Shown here: positions 1 to 12,200 of the stretch, in pieces
How the letters are laid out: the number at the start of each line of letters is the position of its first letter
How positions within the stretch are numbered: position 1 is the stretch's first letter
DNA from: Tolypeutes matacus
Taxonomy: Eukaryota > Chordata > Mammalia > Cingulata > Chlamyphoridae
Length of the DNA: 64,000 nucleotides
Reading direction: 5' to 3'
NCBI GenBank assembly: GCA_026826555.1
Contig: JAKSZT010054324.1
Span: forward strand, 3,556,835 to 3,620,834
Position numbers and translations under genes: made by a program
The notes under the pieces: generated by a model
Database searches by the model: none
Seen by the model: the letters and a program-made list of their open reading frames with translations, nothing else
Told to the model about the DNA's origin: nothing

Positions 1-719
1 TCCTCCCAAAACATAGCAATTTAAAATTTCTATGCAACTAATAGCATGGTTTTTGAAAACCGACAGAACTACAATATGTAAGAGACAAATCCAAATCTGA
101 ATAGGAGATTTTGGTACAACTCTCTGAGCAATTGATAGAATATGAAGAAATAATATGAACAAGGATATAGACTAATTGATTATTATGAATAATAAATTTT
201 ATTTAATGGATATATAATGCCATTTTACTTATTGCATAGATATAACACTGAAAACAGTAAAATACACATAATTTTCATGCACATAAGAAACTGTAGGACT
301 GAGGCAGAAGGAGGACATCCTCTCAGAGATGATGGTGGTTCTGACCAGAGAAGAAATGAGGAAGTAAAGGAGAAGGGATCAGATGAAGACAGATTCTGAA
401 GGATGGATGTGAGGTGGAAAGAGAGAAGTCAAGAAAGAACAAAAATCTTTGGCCTGAACATCCATCAGGATAGAATCGCTGTCCATGGAAAAGGAAGAGA
501 CCAAGGAGGAGCAGGTTGGGTAAAGAGTTTAGGTTTGACACGTTAGACATAGAAATGAGATGTCTTGGAGGCAGCTGTGTGTAAATCTGGAATATGAAAA
601 AAGGTTTGGATTGGATAAATACATGTAGTAGTCATGCTTTATAGATGGCATTTAATACCAAGACAGTGGGTGTGATCAGCAAGGGAATTAAATGCTGAAG
701 AACGACTGTGTTTGAAATC
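1..719 (+). other. MOB3B upstream/intron sequence, no gene seen
   Basis: AT-rich sequence without a supported exon. The stretch from about 540 to 900 resembles old interspersed repeat text seen elsewhere in the window (compare 22970-23560), but I cannot assign a family. Confidence 0.5.
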
Positions 720-1791
720 TGGAGTCCTGGGGAAAGACTAATGCTGAGAGATTATTACAAGAAAAGTGAAACCAGCAGAGCAGAAGACAGAAAGGCTAGT
801 GAGGCCAGATGGGAAAAAAAAAAGGAGAATGTGGTAAAGCAGAAACACAGTAATGGGGGCACTTCATGAAGCACAGAGGAACCAATTGTGCCAAAAGCAG
901 CTTTTGGAGCAGTTAGAGGGACATGAAGGTTCTTTTTTGGGTTATGCTTTCCTTTTCTATCACCCAGGAAAAATGAAAACATGTCCTTATATACAGGACA
1001 TGTAAATGGATACTCAAAAGATCTTTTTTTTTTTTTCTGCCTGATAGCTTTTTTTTTTTACCTTTATTTTTAAAGCAATTTTAGATTACAGAAAAATTAC
1101 ATTGAAAATATGGGGGATTTCTGTATACTCCCCTCCCCTCTTACATTTTCCCTGTCAATAACATCTTTCATTAGTGTGGTACATTTGTTACAATTGATGA
1201 ACACATATTGAAGCATTACTACTAATCATGGTCTATAGTTTACGTTATGGTTTACACTTTGCACTGTACAATTTTATAGGTTTTGACCAAATGTATAATG
1301 GACTGTATCCATCATAGCAATATCATGTGGAACAATTTCAATGTCCCAAAAATGCCCCATGGTATACCTATTCTTCCCTTCTCCTCCCCTCAGAACTTCT
1401 GGTGGCCACTATCTTTATACCAACATTACAAGTTCTTTCATTACTAGAATAATAATACATCTGCTTTGGTCCATAGTTGGATTCCCCTCAGTCTTGAGAA
1501 TTTGGGGATGGTGATGTCCATTCTGCTTCCAGTTGAGAAGGGGTTTAGATCCCATGGGGCTGATGGATGGAACTGTCTTGCTTGCAGTTGTAGATACTCT
1601 CTGTTTTTTGGGATAGGCGTGGTCCATCATCATCCTTTTTTTAGTTGTCCTGGGTGAGTCCAATGAACTGGAGAGTAGGTGTTGGCTGCATCTCTTCTGA
1701 GATATGCAACTGGCATATGAACAGACTGGATATTTAAGTCTCTGGGTTATATGGAGTCCTGGGGAAAGACTAATGCTGAGAGATTATTACA
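720..1791. repeat. 40-bp perfect direct repeat (720-759 and 1752-1791)
   Basis: Both copies begin TGGAGTCCTGGGGAAAGACT and match over 40 bases, then diverge. The copies are 1,032 bp apart. One lies left of the L1 3' tail and the other inside the L1-like segment, so the pair is not a simple TSD around that element. Confidence 0.9.
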
Positions 1792-2700
1792 GAAGTAATA
1801 ATATTCTTATATTATTATTTAATGGGTATAGTGCTAATTGTAGGTTCAAATAAAAGGGGCAGAAGAACCATGAATAGGGAAATTATAAATGAGTCTAACT
1901 CTGTTACACTAGGGAAATAGGTTAACATATATTCCTAGGTAAGGCCCACGAACTGGGGTGCCTATTTTCTGATGTACATAAAACTCCTTTGTATTTAATA
2001 TTTCCACCTTTTGGTCAAAGTCTTTTTCCAAATGCATCACTACTTGGTACTTGGTAATAATCCCTTGGTGCCAGGGAGGCCTGTCCCTGGGAGTCATGTT
2101 CCATGTCAGCGGGGAGGCCGTGAGCTCATATGCTGAATTTGGTTTAGGGAGAGGCCACATTTGAGTAACAACGAGGTTTTCAGGAGGTAACTCTTAGGCA
2201 ATATATATTACTAGTCTAAGTTTCAATTTTACAAGAATAAGGTTCATAAGTACAAGCATTAATAGTAAGCTTGGCATATTGGTCTGTCCTCTTTTGCTAG
2301 GCACTGCCCATGTACTCTAGAGATTCTTATCACACTATTAGAGAATGTCACAGGACTCCCCAGGATGGGAATTTAATATTTTGTTGGTTATTGTGTGGGT
2401 CTCCACCCACTGAAATAACACCCCATGACCACATGAACACATTCATATTCCATAGAGGTATGCCCCAGGTACATCCTTCCCCACACATTCCCCCCATCAC
2501 CAACACTCTGCACCAGTGATCCTCCCCTGCTATAGTTGTAACTTTTATGTAATCCAAAACCTCTCCAAAAACAGTGCCAAAAAAAATTTCTTGCATTGTG
2601 ACTTTCATCACCATAAGATCTGTTATCTTTTATGTATGTTTACAACTTCATCTGCATGTTCCCCTAGTGTCTTCTTTTTTTTTTTTTTTTTTTTTTCCAC
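1030..2700 (-). mobile_element. L1-derived 3' region, antisense
   Basis: Read on the minus strand, this ends in AATAAAGGT and an A run near 1050-1060. It shares clear similarity with 49380-49680, for example the shared phrase GTGTGGTACATTTGTTA and the matching run CATGGTCTA..AGTTTAC. It resembles mammalian L1 3' UTR sequence that includes the ATGGACT..AATAGTA motif seen at 31180. Boundaries are approximate and the right part (1700-2700) is less certain. A 20-nt T run lies near 2677-2697. Confidence 0.5.
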
Positions 2701-2719
2701 TTTATTTTATGATATTCTC

Positions 2720-4311
2720 ATTTAGAAAGACTGAAGATGCTCCTGTCTGGACAAAATTATGTAAGAATTTAGTTTCAGCACCCTGGTAGGCTGAGGGTTT
2801 GGCATCCACATATCAAAGGCTTTTCCTCTGTAGAACCAAGTCTGACTTATTGGTGGTGGCTGCCTAGAGAGGATGTGTTAATGCTTCTGAAACCAGAAAG
2901 AGCCTCTGTCTATTTGGGATTGCCTGCCCTCATCATAGTCTGAAGAGGAGTGGGGCACCTGCCATGTATTTGGTCATCTCTGGACTAGAGTTTTCACATA
3001 CCTGTCCTCAATTGGCTGAGGGGTCTTTTTATTTATTTATTTATTTATTTTTGTCTGTTTTTGTTTCTGTTTCTGTATATCCATTGCCTACCTTTGATCC
3101 ATTAAAGGATATGCTGTCATTTTGGGGTTATTCAGGGGGTAAATTCTGAATGTAGGATGACAGATTAAAGAGGTTAATTGTCTAGTCCCTAGATTCCAGG
3201 GGAAAGTTGAAGGATACACTATATCTTAAAATAAGAATTCAGATGGGGAAGTGACAGTTGGAATTAGAGTGTGTAAATATTATTTGGGTTTGATATTGTG
3301 TAGGAGACCCAGATCAGTGAATCCACCAAGATAGTTCTAGATAGTGGGTAGCTGGGACCCTGTGGATTCCATGTTGCCCTGTCCCTGCTGACTGTGGTTT
3401 AAAATGGAGAATTCTCTCACTAACTCATTCGATCTGATAGCAAGCAGGCAGTGAAATATGAAAGTTGAGTTGGCAGCACTATCCTTAGAAATTTATGATT
3501 GGATACTGGACATCTACCTAATTGGTGGGGAGAGGGTTGGTATGTGTGAGGAAGGAATACGAGATGAATTAGTGGTGGAAAAGCGAGGGACAAACAGGAT
3601 CACATTCCAATTTGTTGTCCATTCTAATGAAAGGTGTGTTTTCCCTGAAGAGCATCAAGAACTATGGGTAAAACTTGAATTTATTTTTAAAATTTTCTTT
3701 GTGCTCAGCACCTTCTCTTTTTTGTCAAGCAAACAAACAAGGCTGCCCTAATAATCAGTAACAACATTTCTGATGTGTTCCTTTGCTGGAAAATGCGCAA
3801 CATAGATTACTTGCCTCATAAATAGCATTTTAAAAAAGGTCCTATTGCTGCAGTTGGCATTTTAAGTGATGGCTCTTTTCATTGCTAGGTAAAGACATCT
3901 GTTTTTGCTTTCTTAATTTGGGTAGAATAATAAGGCAGCTTTGCAAAGGAACTTTGCATTCCTCACCAAACACCTTTTAGATAGACAATCACAATTTTTT
4001 TTCTCAGTACCGGGAATTTGAGACACAGATAGAAACCAAACATGGTAAACCAGATGCAAGATGCATTTGGCACCCCAATTCTGGGATTTCTGGTTCCTGC
4101 TATACTTGCTTTAGTGTAAATTTTCACTCATTATTTGGAAGTTATTGAAGGTTCTAAGGTTTGGCCAACTATGCCACAGTATTTAAGAACAAGATGTAAT
4201 TAAGTTAGGTATGAAAAATGGAAATCTACCTTGAGACTGTGTATAAGACTAAATGGAAGGCTGATTTTAGATGAAAAATTCATATATATATATTATATAT
4301 CCTTTCAACAT
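2720..4311 (+). other. Intronic stretch, no gene seen
   Basis: No exon or recognised full element. It contains a short TTTA microsatellite near 3029-3050 and AT-rich sequence. A 97-codon open frame at 3458-3751 has no recognisable domain. Confidence 0.5.
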
Positions 4312-4348
4312 AAAACTTAATGGATTAAAAAAAAAAAAACTTAATGGA

Positions 4349-4500
4349 GGGAGTGGATGTGGCTCAAGCGGTTGAGCACCTGCATCCCACATGGGAGGTG
4401 TGGCTTAGTGGTTGAGTGCTGGCTTCCCACATATGAGGTCCCGGGTTCGATCCCCAGCCCTAGTACCTCAGAACAAAAACAAAAACAAAAAATACAGAAA
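4349..4500 (+). mobile_element. DAS-type SINE, short dimer with internal deletion
   Basis: There are two tRNA-like heads in tandem. The first (GTGGCTCAAGCGGTTGAGCA) loses its B box after CCCACATGGGAGG and joins a second head (GTGGCTTAGTGGTTGAGTGC) that keeps its B box, GGGTTCGATCCCC. The element ends AGTACCTCAG followed by an A-rich (AAAAAC)n tail. It corresponds to the intact dimers on the minus strand at 14822-15053 and 37836-38057. Confidence 0.85.
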
Positions 4501-4559
4501 CAACAATAGCAACTTAAATATAGTTCTATTTAACTTACATTAATATATAAGGAGGCTCT

Positions 4560-5034
4560 TTCTTTTTTTAAAGATTTATTTTATTTATTTATTTCTCCCC
4601 ACCTCCCTTGTTTGCACTTGCTGTGTCTGTTCATCTTCTTTGTTTCTTTTTAGGAGGCACCTGGAGCCGAACCTGGAACCTCCAATGTGAGAGGGGGATG
4701 CCTAATAGCTTGAGCCACCTCCACTCCCTGCTTTGTTGTGTCTCATTGTTTTTCCTCCCCATGTCTCTTGTTGTGTCATCCTGTTGTGTCAGCTTGCCTT
4801 GCCTGCCCGTCGCGTCAGTTCACTGTCTTCTTTAGGAGGCACTGGGAACCTCTGCTCCCTGCTTTGTTGTGTCTCTCATTATGTTCCCTCTTCTTGTGTC
4901 TCTTGTTGTGTCAGCTTGCCACGCCTTCCTGCCATGCCAGCCTGCTGCCTTCTTTAAGAGGCACTGGGATCTGAACCAGTGATCTCCCATGTGGTAGGCG
5001 GGAGCCCAGTCGCCTGAGCCACATCTGCTTCCCC
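4560..5034 (-). mobile_element. DAS-type SINE, long dimer with an extra B-box unit
   Basis: Minus-strand reading gives head 1 (GCAGATGTGGCTCAGGCGAC), a body of GACACAACAAGAGACA-type repeats, a lone GTTCCCAGTGCCTCCTAAAGA piece, more body, then head 2 and a TAAATAAATAAAATAAATC tail (4568-4592). Flanks ATAAGGAGGCTCT (4547-4559) and ATAAGAGGTTCT (5035-5046) look like a decayed TSD. Confidence 0.85.
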
Positions 5035-5433
5035 ATAAGAGGTTCTGAAAGTTGCAAACAATATTTAGGAAAAATGATGCCCAAAGTTGAGAGCCTTCAG
5101 TATTAGAATACACTGTTTTTCTGTGCTGTCTCAGAAAAAAAAGGGGGAAAAAGTACCCTTCATTTCCTGCCCTTCAGAAGGTGGGATAGTCATCATAGTA
5201 TGACTAGCTTCCCTCACAATCTGGAAGTTGCCATTGTAAGGAGAAATGGCATGTATGAAAAGCAAATTAATAAACATTAAAGGGTATGTCCTGGGAAATT
5301 GAGAATGCTCATTATATTGGACAGCCCTATTAATGTTCAAGTTACTCACCTTAAAATATACATTGGATTAGATGTGATTAACATCTTAGTTGTTAAAGAC
5401 AGATAAAGATATCTTAACCTGACCCATTTCCTT

Positions 5434-5891
5434 CCCATGTGTTTTTTTTTTTTTTAGCAGTTCACCCTTTATTTATGTTAAGGCCTAGGTTACTTGGAGC
5501 TGGTGTACTTGGTGACAGCCTTGGTGCCCTCAGACACAGCATGCTTGGCCAGCTCCCCAGGTAGCAGCAGACGTACTGCTGTTTGGACTTCCCGGGAAGT
5601 CAGTGTGGTTCGGCCGGAGTACTGGGCCAGCCGGGCGGCCTCTCCAGCGAGCCGCTCAAACACATCATTCACAAAGGAGTTCATGATGCTCATGGCCTTG
5701 GAAGAGATGCCAATGTCAGGGTGCACCTGCTTCAACACCTTGTAGATATACATTGAGTAGGTTTCTTTGCGCCGGCTACACTTTTTGGACTTCTTGTCCC
5801 CAGAACTACGGCCCCTTCTGCCCCCAGACTGCTGCTGCTGTCCAAGCTCAGTGCTCATCCTCCTGCTCCACGCAACAGCCCCATGTGTTTT
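5434..5891 (-). mobile_element. Processed retrocopy (H2BK1-like mRNA) with poly(A) and TSD
   Basis: The direct repeat CCCATGTGTTTT occurs at 5434-5445 and at 5880-5891. Between them, read on the minus strand, are about 21 nt of 5' UTR, the 122-codon frame, about 34 nt of 3' UTR with AATAAA (complement of 5468-5473), and a 14-nt A run (complement of 5442-5455). The minus-strand context at the 5' end is TTT|AAAACACA, which resembles an L1 endonuclease site. No stem-loop histone 3' end is seen, so the source mRNA was polyadenylated. Confidence 0.88.
5490..5858 (-). CDS. Intact histone H2B variant retrogene, H2BK1-like
   Basis: This is an uninterrupted 122-residue H2B. The histone fold is complete: [20 protein letters not shown], then a [20 protein letters not shown] helix, [19 protein letters not shown], and the usual C-terminal tail with the ubiquitinable Lys in AVTKYTSSK. 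The N-terminal tail is not canonical: it lacks PEPAKSAPAPKK and has a Gln run followed by [15 protein letters not shown]. Together with SMYIYK, DIGIS, FERLA and QYSGRTTL, this matches the variant H2BK1 (H2B type 2-K1) rather than replication-dependent H2B. A Cys at residue 27 (TGT) may be CpG decay of an Arg codon. Flanks show a processed copy (AATAAA, poly(A), TSD). It lies antisense to MOB3B. The frame is intact; whether it is expressed is unknown. Confidence 0.8.
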   Translation of the reverse strand: MSTELGQQQQSGGRRGRSSGDKKSKKCSRRKETYSMYIYKVLKQVHPDIGISSKAMSIMNSFVNDVFERLAGEAARLAQYSGRTTLTSREVQTAVRLLLPGELAKHAVSEGTKAVTKYTSSK

Positions 5892-8759
5892 AAATGAAAA
5901 CCTGAATTCATCTTCCTGGGATTGTAATAATAGTAATTTGTTTACATGATGGCTTGCTTCATGTGCCTAAAGTGTTAATAGCCCTGCTTTCTCAGTCATC
6001 CTATAGAGAAGGTTTTTATTTGCTTGTTGAATCCTAAGAAGAAAGGACCTTTGGTTTCCAGCATCATCCCCTGGCTTATATATAATTTTCCTTTGTTCCT
6101 CAGTCTTTTCATACATAAAAAGAAATAAATCATTAGCAATAGCTCTGAAGTGTAAAAATAAATGCATTTGCCCTTTTAAGTCCTTGGGTAAAATATTCAA
6201 ATTGTAAAACACTAGTATATTATTCCTATTTTAATAAAAAGAGGACAACAGACTCAAAATGAATTCAGGAGGTTGATTAGGGTAAGTTGGTCAGGCAATT
6301 TAGGATTTAAATTCATGATTCTTTTCTAGTCTGTTTCTTGTTTGGTAATTTATGCATGTATAGACAAATTTAGTAACATGTACTTTAAAAATCCTATGTT
6401 AAGATCTTGTCTCTGAATCAGAGGTTGCAAACCAGCAGACCACAGGGTTATTTTAGCCTTCAAAGATGTTTTGTTTGTTCATAGAAAGGTTTGATGTTTC
6501 TTTTTAGTTGCCGGCCTATTAAAAAATACACTTTTTTTTTTCACATAAAAATCTAGATTTCCATTTACTCTTGAAAAATCAGAAGACCCAGTGATGCTGA
6601 GCCTCAATCTCACAAGGCACCTGCTGCTAGTGCTGAGTACTGTCTCTTTCCTGGTGCTGGGGCCCCAGCAGCATTTGTTTCTCTGTCTACCTGGCTGCTA
6701 AAAGCATTTGAGTATGAGAGACCACTGATACTACAAATTTGGGTTTTCTCTGTTGGCCTAGATGAGAAAATTCTGGCAGTAAGAATAAACAATTTAAGCA
6801 TTTTGAAATGGTATTTGTATTCAAAGAAATTAGATACATGAACAAAAATTTAGGGTCTTGCTGCCCTGAACTTTCTTTTGGTAAGAAGTGAATTCTTCTT
6901 TCTTCTACTTTCTTTTAAATTGTTCAGAGGTGCATTTGCAAACAGTTTACCAAGAGCATGCTATAACCAGCCCTCCTCTTCTCAACACACATCACACACT
7001 CATCCCAAGTCCTCTAATTAAAGGTCTAGCATGGCTCCCAAGATTCTGAAAGCCAGTTAAACAATGCTCAGTCTTGTAACTCCCAGGAGTAGCTTAGCAA
7101 ACGCTGCAATTGATATGAAAAGTAGCAACATGTTTTTCAAGTACTTTTACCACTGTTGTTACTCTGTGAGGCATAAGCTTTCAGCACAGTGACCTTTTAT
7201 CCTCTGTGCTTTTGGAGTGTGAGAACCCCACAGCGGCTACAAGACCACACGGTTCCGAGGGCTGGGAATCAAGGCCCGGAGAAGGGGGTGGGCAGCAGGG
7301 GACCGACAGTCAGGGGAGAGGGAGTTAGCAGCTGTCAACTGAAGAGCATTTCCCCCTTCCATTATCCTGTTGTCCAAAGGCTCCATCCATTCACATTCAT
7401 GGTCTCCACCTTGCCTAGTACCAAGGTCAGCTTCCTTCGCACATCTCATTTCCTTGTCTGTCTTGGAGTTTCAGTTTGATTGACTAAAAATCATTGAACT
7501 GCTTCAGAACAAGAATCTGCTAGTAAATATTGGAGCTAGCTGAGAATCTACTGGGAGGAATTTATTTAAATACAAAAAGTTAAAATCAAATATATATAGA
7601 AATTTAACTTTCTGTTTACCCATCTTTATTTATTTCCATTAATTTACTACTAACCTGGTGATTATAATATGAAGACTATATTCATGCTGATAAGAGAAAA
7701 AATGAGGAAAAATTTTACATTCTAATTACAAAAGAAATAATGCAGAAAATGTGAAAATCCTAAAATTCATGATTCTTTTCTAGTCTAAGAAATTTAAAAT
7801 CACCCCATCCTACCATTTAGAGATAATTATTGTTAACTTTGGGGTTTATTTCTTTGCAGTCAAATATACATGCATATTTTTCTAGGAAATTGAGAGAATT
7901 CTATACATGCCAGCTACTTCATTATCTGCTTGTTTATGTATAATACTAAATCATAAATATTTTCCATATCTTTAAATATTTTATTAAAGCTATTTTAATG
8001 TCTACATAGGATTCCATTGTATTGATACTCCCTGACTGATCTGTTTTTGGAAAGTTAGGTATTTCCAAATATGAATCAAATGATGTTGATTCATAAGATT
8101 TTGCATCCAAGATTTTTCCGTAGGAAAAATTCTCAGAAGTGACTGTGAGTCAAAGGGTATAAGGTGGGCTGTATGATGACCTCTGGAAATGTAGTAATTG
8201 AACTTCCCAATTGTATTGTATGAGAGCCCTAAACAGGGAGCTTTTTTGAGAATGCCTTTCCAGGAAGCTGCTCTGATTATTCTTCAACTGCTTTAACTGC
8301 CTAGGTACTTTTCCTCCATGAAGATGACTAACCACTTGCTGGAGTTTCTTGGCTTTTAGGAAGAGGAAAGCAGTGCTGCCAACTAAGAAAATATTTAGAA
8401 AAAATTAGGCCATCTTCATTGTCATCTGAATTCACATTTGTTTTAAACCATGACTGGAAAACCAACTCTGCTAGGGAACATGCGTTTGCTTAAGAATTCC
8501 TGGGACCAAGAAAATAAAATACTTAACAACAGCATAATAAGACCACAGGGGTGCTGAAGGCATTAACTAATGATTTTGAAGTTCTCCAAGTTTTAGGGAG
8601 AGAGAGTAGCATTGGCTCCCCAGAAGAAAGATTCAGTTCAGACTGGATGGATTCCTGTACTAATAAAGAATAAAATGTCTGACTACCTGGGGTGACTTGA
8701 CTGAATTAAAGCTAAAATTGAAAATACATCTAATTACCGCTTCCCCTATTAGAAATGAA
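5892..8759 (+). other. Intronic stretch with old transposon remnants
   Basis: No gene seen. About 6415-6550 resembles a hAT-type MER remnant (CAGAGGTTGCAAACCAGCAG). About 7780-8230 resembles L1 3' sequence (GGATTCCATTGTATTGATAC). The stretch 7200-7460 is GC-richer and unassigned. Family calls are tentative. Confidence 0.4.
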
Positions 8760-9240
8760 ATGTATCATTGTTTGAGTTTCTCAGCTGCTAAAACAGATAC
8801 CATACAATGGGTTGGCTTAACAGCAGGAATTTATTAGCTCACGGTTTCAGAAGCTAAAAGGGTTGCTTCCTCCCAGGGTCACATCTTTCGGCTGGCTAGC
8901 AGTCTTTGGAGTCCTTGGCTTTCCTGTCACATGGTAATGCCCATGGCGGCATCTTCCCCTTTCTCCTCTGGGTCCCTTTGACTTCCAGCTTCTGGCTGCT
9001 CCCAGGGCTTCTCTCTCCATCTGACTTTCACTCTGCTTATAAAGGACTCCAGTAATGCGGATTAAAGTCCAACCTGATCCAGTAGGGCCGTCCCTTAAGC
9101 GAGGTATCATCTTGAAGAGATTTTATTTAAATGGGTCCACATCTATTAGATTGCCGGCCAAGACCAAGAACATGTCCAAACTGGGATACACAAGTCAGTC
9201 TACCACAGTCATATTTAATGGAGTCTTGTTATTCTGCTGA
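8760..9240 (-). mobile_element. LTR-like (MaLR-type) segment, antisense; homologous to 21935-22330
   Basis: The plus strand reads GCTAAAACAGATACCATACA..GGGTTGGCTTAACAGCAGGA.., the layout of antisense MaLR-type LTRs (ACTGGGTGGCTTAAACAACA in other mammals). The copy at 21935-22330 shares its order: GGGTTG, the TTGACTTCCAGCTTCTxGCTGCT block and GCTTATAARGACT. A TTTATTAGCTCACGGTTTC segment and a final TCTACCACAG also fit. The family name is inferred. Confidence 0.5.
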
Positions 9241-12200
9241 GAAGAAAGACCACAGTTAAACCATACTCCTATTTGTGAACATTTAAACTGCAGAACTAAA
9301 ATTGTAAACATATCTGGAAAGGCTTAGAAGTAGCCATTTTACTATTCATATGCACAGTATTCCAATTTGTAGTGGAAGTGCCCTAGGAAAGTCAGACTCT
9401 GAACTGTCCAGTTGAATCAGAACTTGAGGCTCTGATTAAAAGAATCATATGTAAATAGCTCAAATTTGGACAAATCTTTCTTAGTGTTGTCTAATGAAAC
9501 TCAAATTTTCAGCATTCCTTCTTAAATAGACTGAGTTAACAGTGTTTCCAACTTCTAGCAATAAAACCAGATTTTGTTATAGTGGTTTATTTGGCAATTT
9601 AAACTTCAATTGTTTATTTGGCAATTTACACCCTTCAATTTAAACATGCAATTGGATTAACCATGTAAAAACTGCTTTGCTTGACTTTACAGGCTGATGC
9701 TGTTAGAAATTTGATATATTTTGTCATAAAAGCAATCAGGGTTGTTTTTGTTTTAGTGATCTGTAATTACTTAGAAAACCTTTAAACTGAAATAGGGTAG
9801 TGAGATAAATCTGTTATGTGCCTTAGATGAGAATCTAAGCTAATTATAACAATATTTTGCCAGTGTGCTTGCTTGTTTTGTCAGAAATGTGAAATTGATG
9901 TACAAAGAATTGCAGTTACTGTTCCCTGAGGACAGGAGACTTTTCCTGGGAGGGGAAGACAGGCGTTCTGGATCTTTTATATGTTACAGTAAAGAGAACT
10001 CTTTAAAAAGTTGTATTTCTAGAGTAGGTGTTCAAAATTAACCATTCCTCTGGGAAGTTTTTCTCTTAAATATTATTAGTTGCTCCTTCCTCTTTGAACA
10101 ATCTCACAATTCTGAAAACAACTGTAGGATAACACTCTTAACATTTCATTTTGCTAAAGAGTATGTGTGTTCAAATGTCCCTCATTAAACTATGGGGTAC
10201 CTTCGAGGCAGGGACTATGTCTTATTCATCTTTATCTCCCAGGGTCTAGTACTTTCCCTGACATGTTGTAGGTGCTCCATACCTGTTTGTTCACTGAAGG
10301 CATAGGACTCAGTTTCCTCTTGCACAGTAAGGGGATTGGACTAGACAGTGTCATAGCAAACCTGTGAAATTCTTTGCACAGAGACCTTGAACTTGAGGAC
10401 CCAGGTCTGCAGAGGCTCAGCCAGGCAATGCTTTGTGTGTGCGGCACAGAAGGGAAATGTGTCAGGGGAGTGAGAAGTTTGGCTGCATTTCTATTTCACA
10501 TTTGAGCTTTAATTAGCTTTGTTGGTGGTCCTGATGTCATGTCACACCACCTTAAAAAGTCAGTAATCCCTGGGAGTTTATTACTATGATAGACTTGTGA
10601 AATGTTATGTTATTCTCTGCTCCTTTGTTTGTTTTGAATACTTCTTGCCCTTCAGTACTGTTTTTGATCTGGTGTGCTGGATTTGATTAATTGAAAAGTG
10701 ACCATCTTGAAAAACAAAAACTGCTTGGAAGATTTTCACTACATTTGTCATGTTTGTCAAAAAAGAAATAGATTATTGAGTTTTTTGACTTTGCAATAGG
10801 AGGAACTGGAGTTGCTGATTAGTCCCCTTACTACATTCATTCATTCTCTGACTCACTCACCCACCTTCCCACTCCTGAACAGATATGTATCGAAGGTCCT
10901 GGATGCCAGGCATTACAGCATGTGCTGAGCATACAGAGGAGAACAAGAAAAGTCCTTGCTGACATGGAGCTTACTCTGTGGGGAAAGAGACAACTAGGGA
11001 ATTAGCTTCCACCATGATAGGAGTTGGGAGAGGGGAAATAGAGAGAGATGATTTCTACCTTTCACCTGGGGAGGCAGGGATAGAGGGTCCAAGAAGAAGC
11101 TGGTCTAATGCCTGACCTGAAGAATAAATCGGAGGGAGCCAAGAGCAGTGGGAGGTCAGAGAGGGCCAAAGGGGAAATGTGTGTAAAGCAGGGAGAGGGT
11201 ACAGCATGTGCGCAGGCACAGAAGTTAGAGAATGGAGCTCTGGGGAAAGGTGAGCAGGAGCCAGATCAGGAGGACTCCACCAGGCTGTGGCAAAGAGCTT
11301 TACCTAGATTATGAAGATCACGGAGAGCTCTGGAGGGCTTCGAGCCTGTGGGCCTTGGTCAGATTTGTGGCTTAGGAATATCACTGTGGCTTCTGTGTGT
11401 GGAGGATGGATAGGATCATTCCTAAATAATTTTTGAATCAGATGTGTTTTTCTTTCTTTTTTCTAATATATTTTATGAATGTGATTTTATAACTCTCTAT
11501 TATACTTCTGTTCCAGGGCATAAAGGGAGGAGAGTGACTTAAGGCATCTCACCATACAATCCCCATTTCCCATGTTTTAATTATTTATATCATGAAATAT
11601 TTCAAACAAACATAAATATACAGAAAATAATGTGGTGCACAGCAATGCACAGCTACCCAGATTGCAGAGTAAACAGTTTGCCATAAAAGCTTTAGATCTC
11701 TCTTTTTTTATTAAAGAAATAAAACATTACAGATATGCCTAAGCTATATCCCCATTCTTTTTCACTCCTTTCCTCCCCATACTAACAAATATCTGGCAGT
11801 TGATAAGTATCAACACTTTCACTATACATGTATGAATGAATCCATAAGCAACACAGTCAAGTTTAATTGTTTTTTGTTTTTTTTTTACTCACATGACCAT
11901 TTTAGATATCCACCTGTGTTGATAATACAGAGAATCTAGCTTTTGTGTTCTTTTACAGGTAAACATTACTAGTTGAACTTTGGTGCCTTGCTGGCCGAGA
12001 AGGAAATGCTTTCCTTATCTGATGTGGCTTTTCCCTTTCCAGGAGCCTCTTCCCAACTAGGGAAACGTGTGCTTCTCTACACGGCCCCCGCGCCCTGCAC
12101 CTCCCTTCACACATACACACAGCTTTCCTTTGTCTCCTGATTAGAGAAATTCATGCCTCACTGCCTTTAATGTAAGCCATGCTACATGCCAGCAGCAGAG

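Noticed and set aside
5494..5745. 83-codon plus-strand frame
   Set aside because: It is the antisense shadow of the H2B frame.
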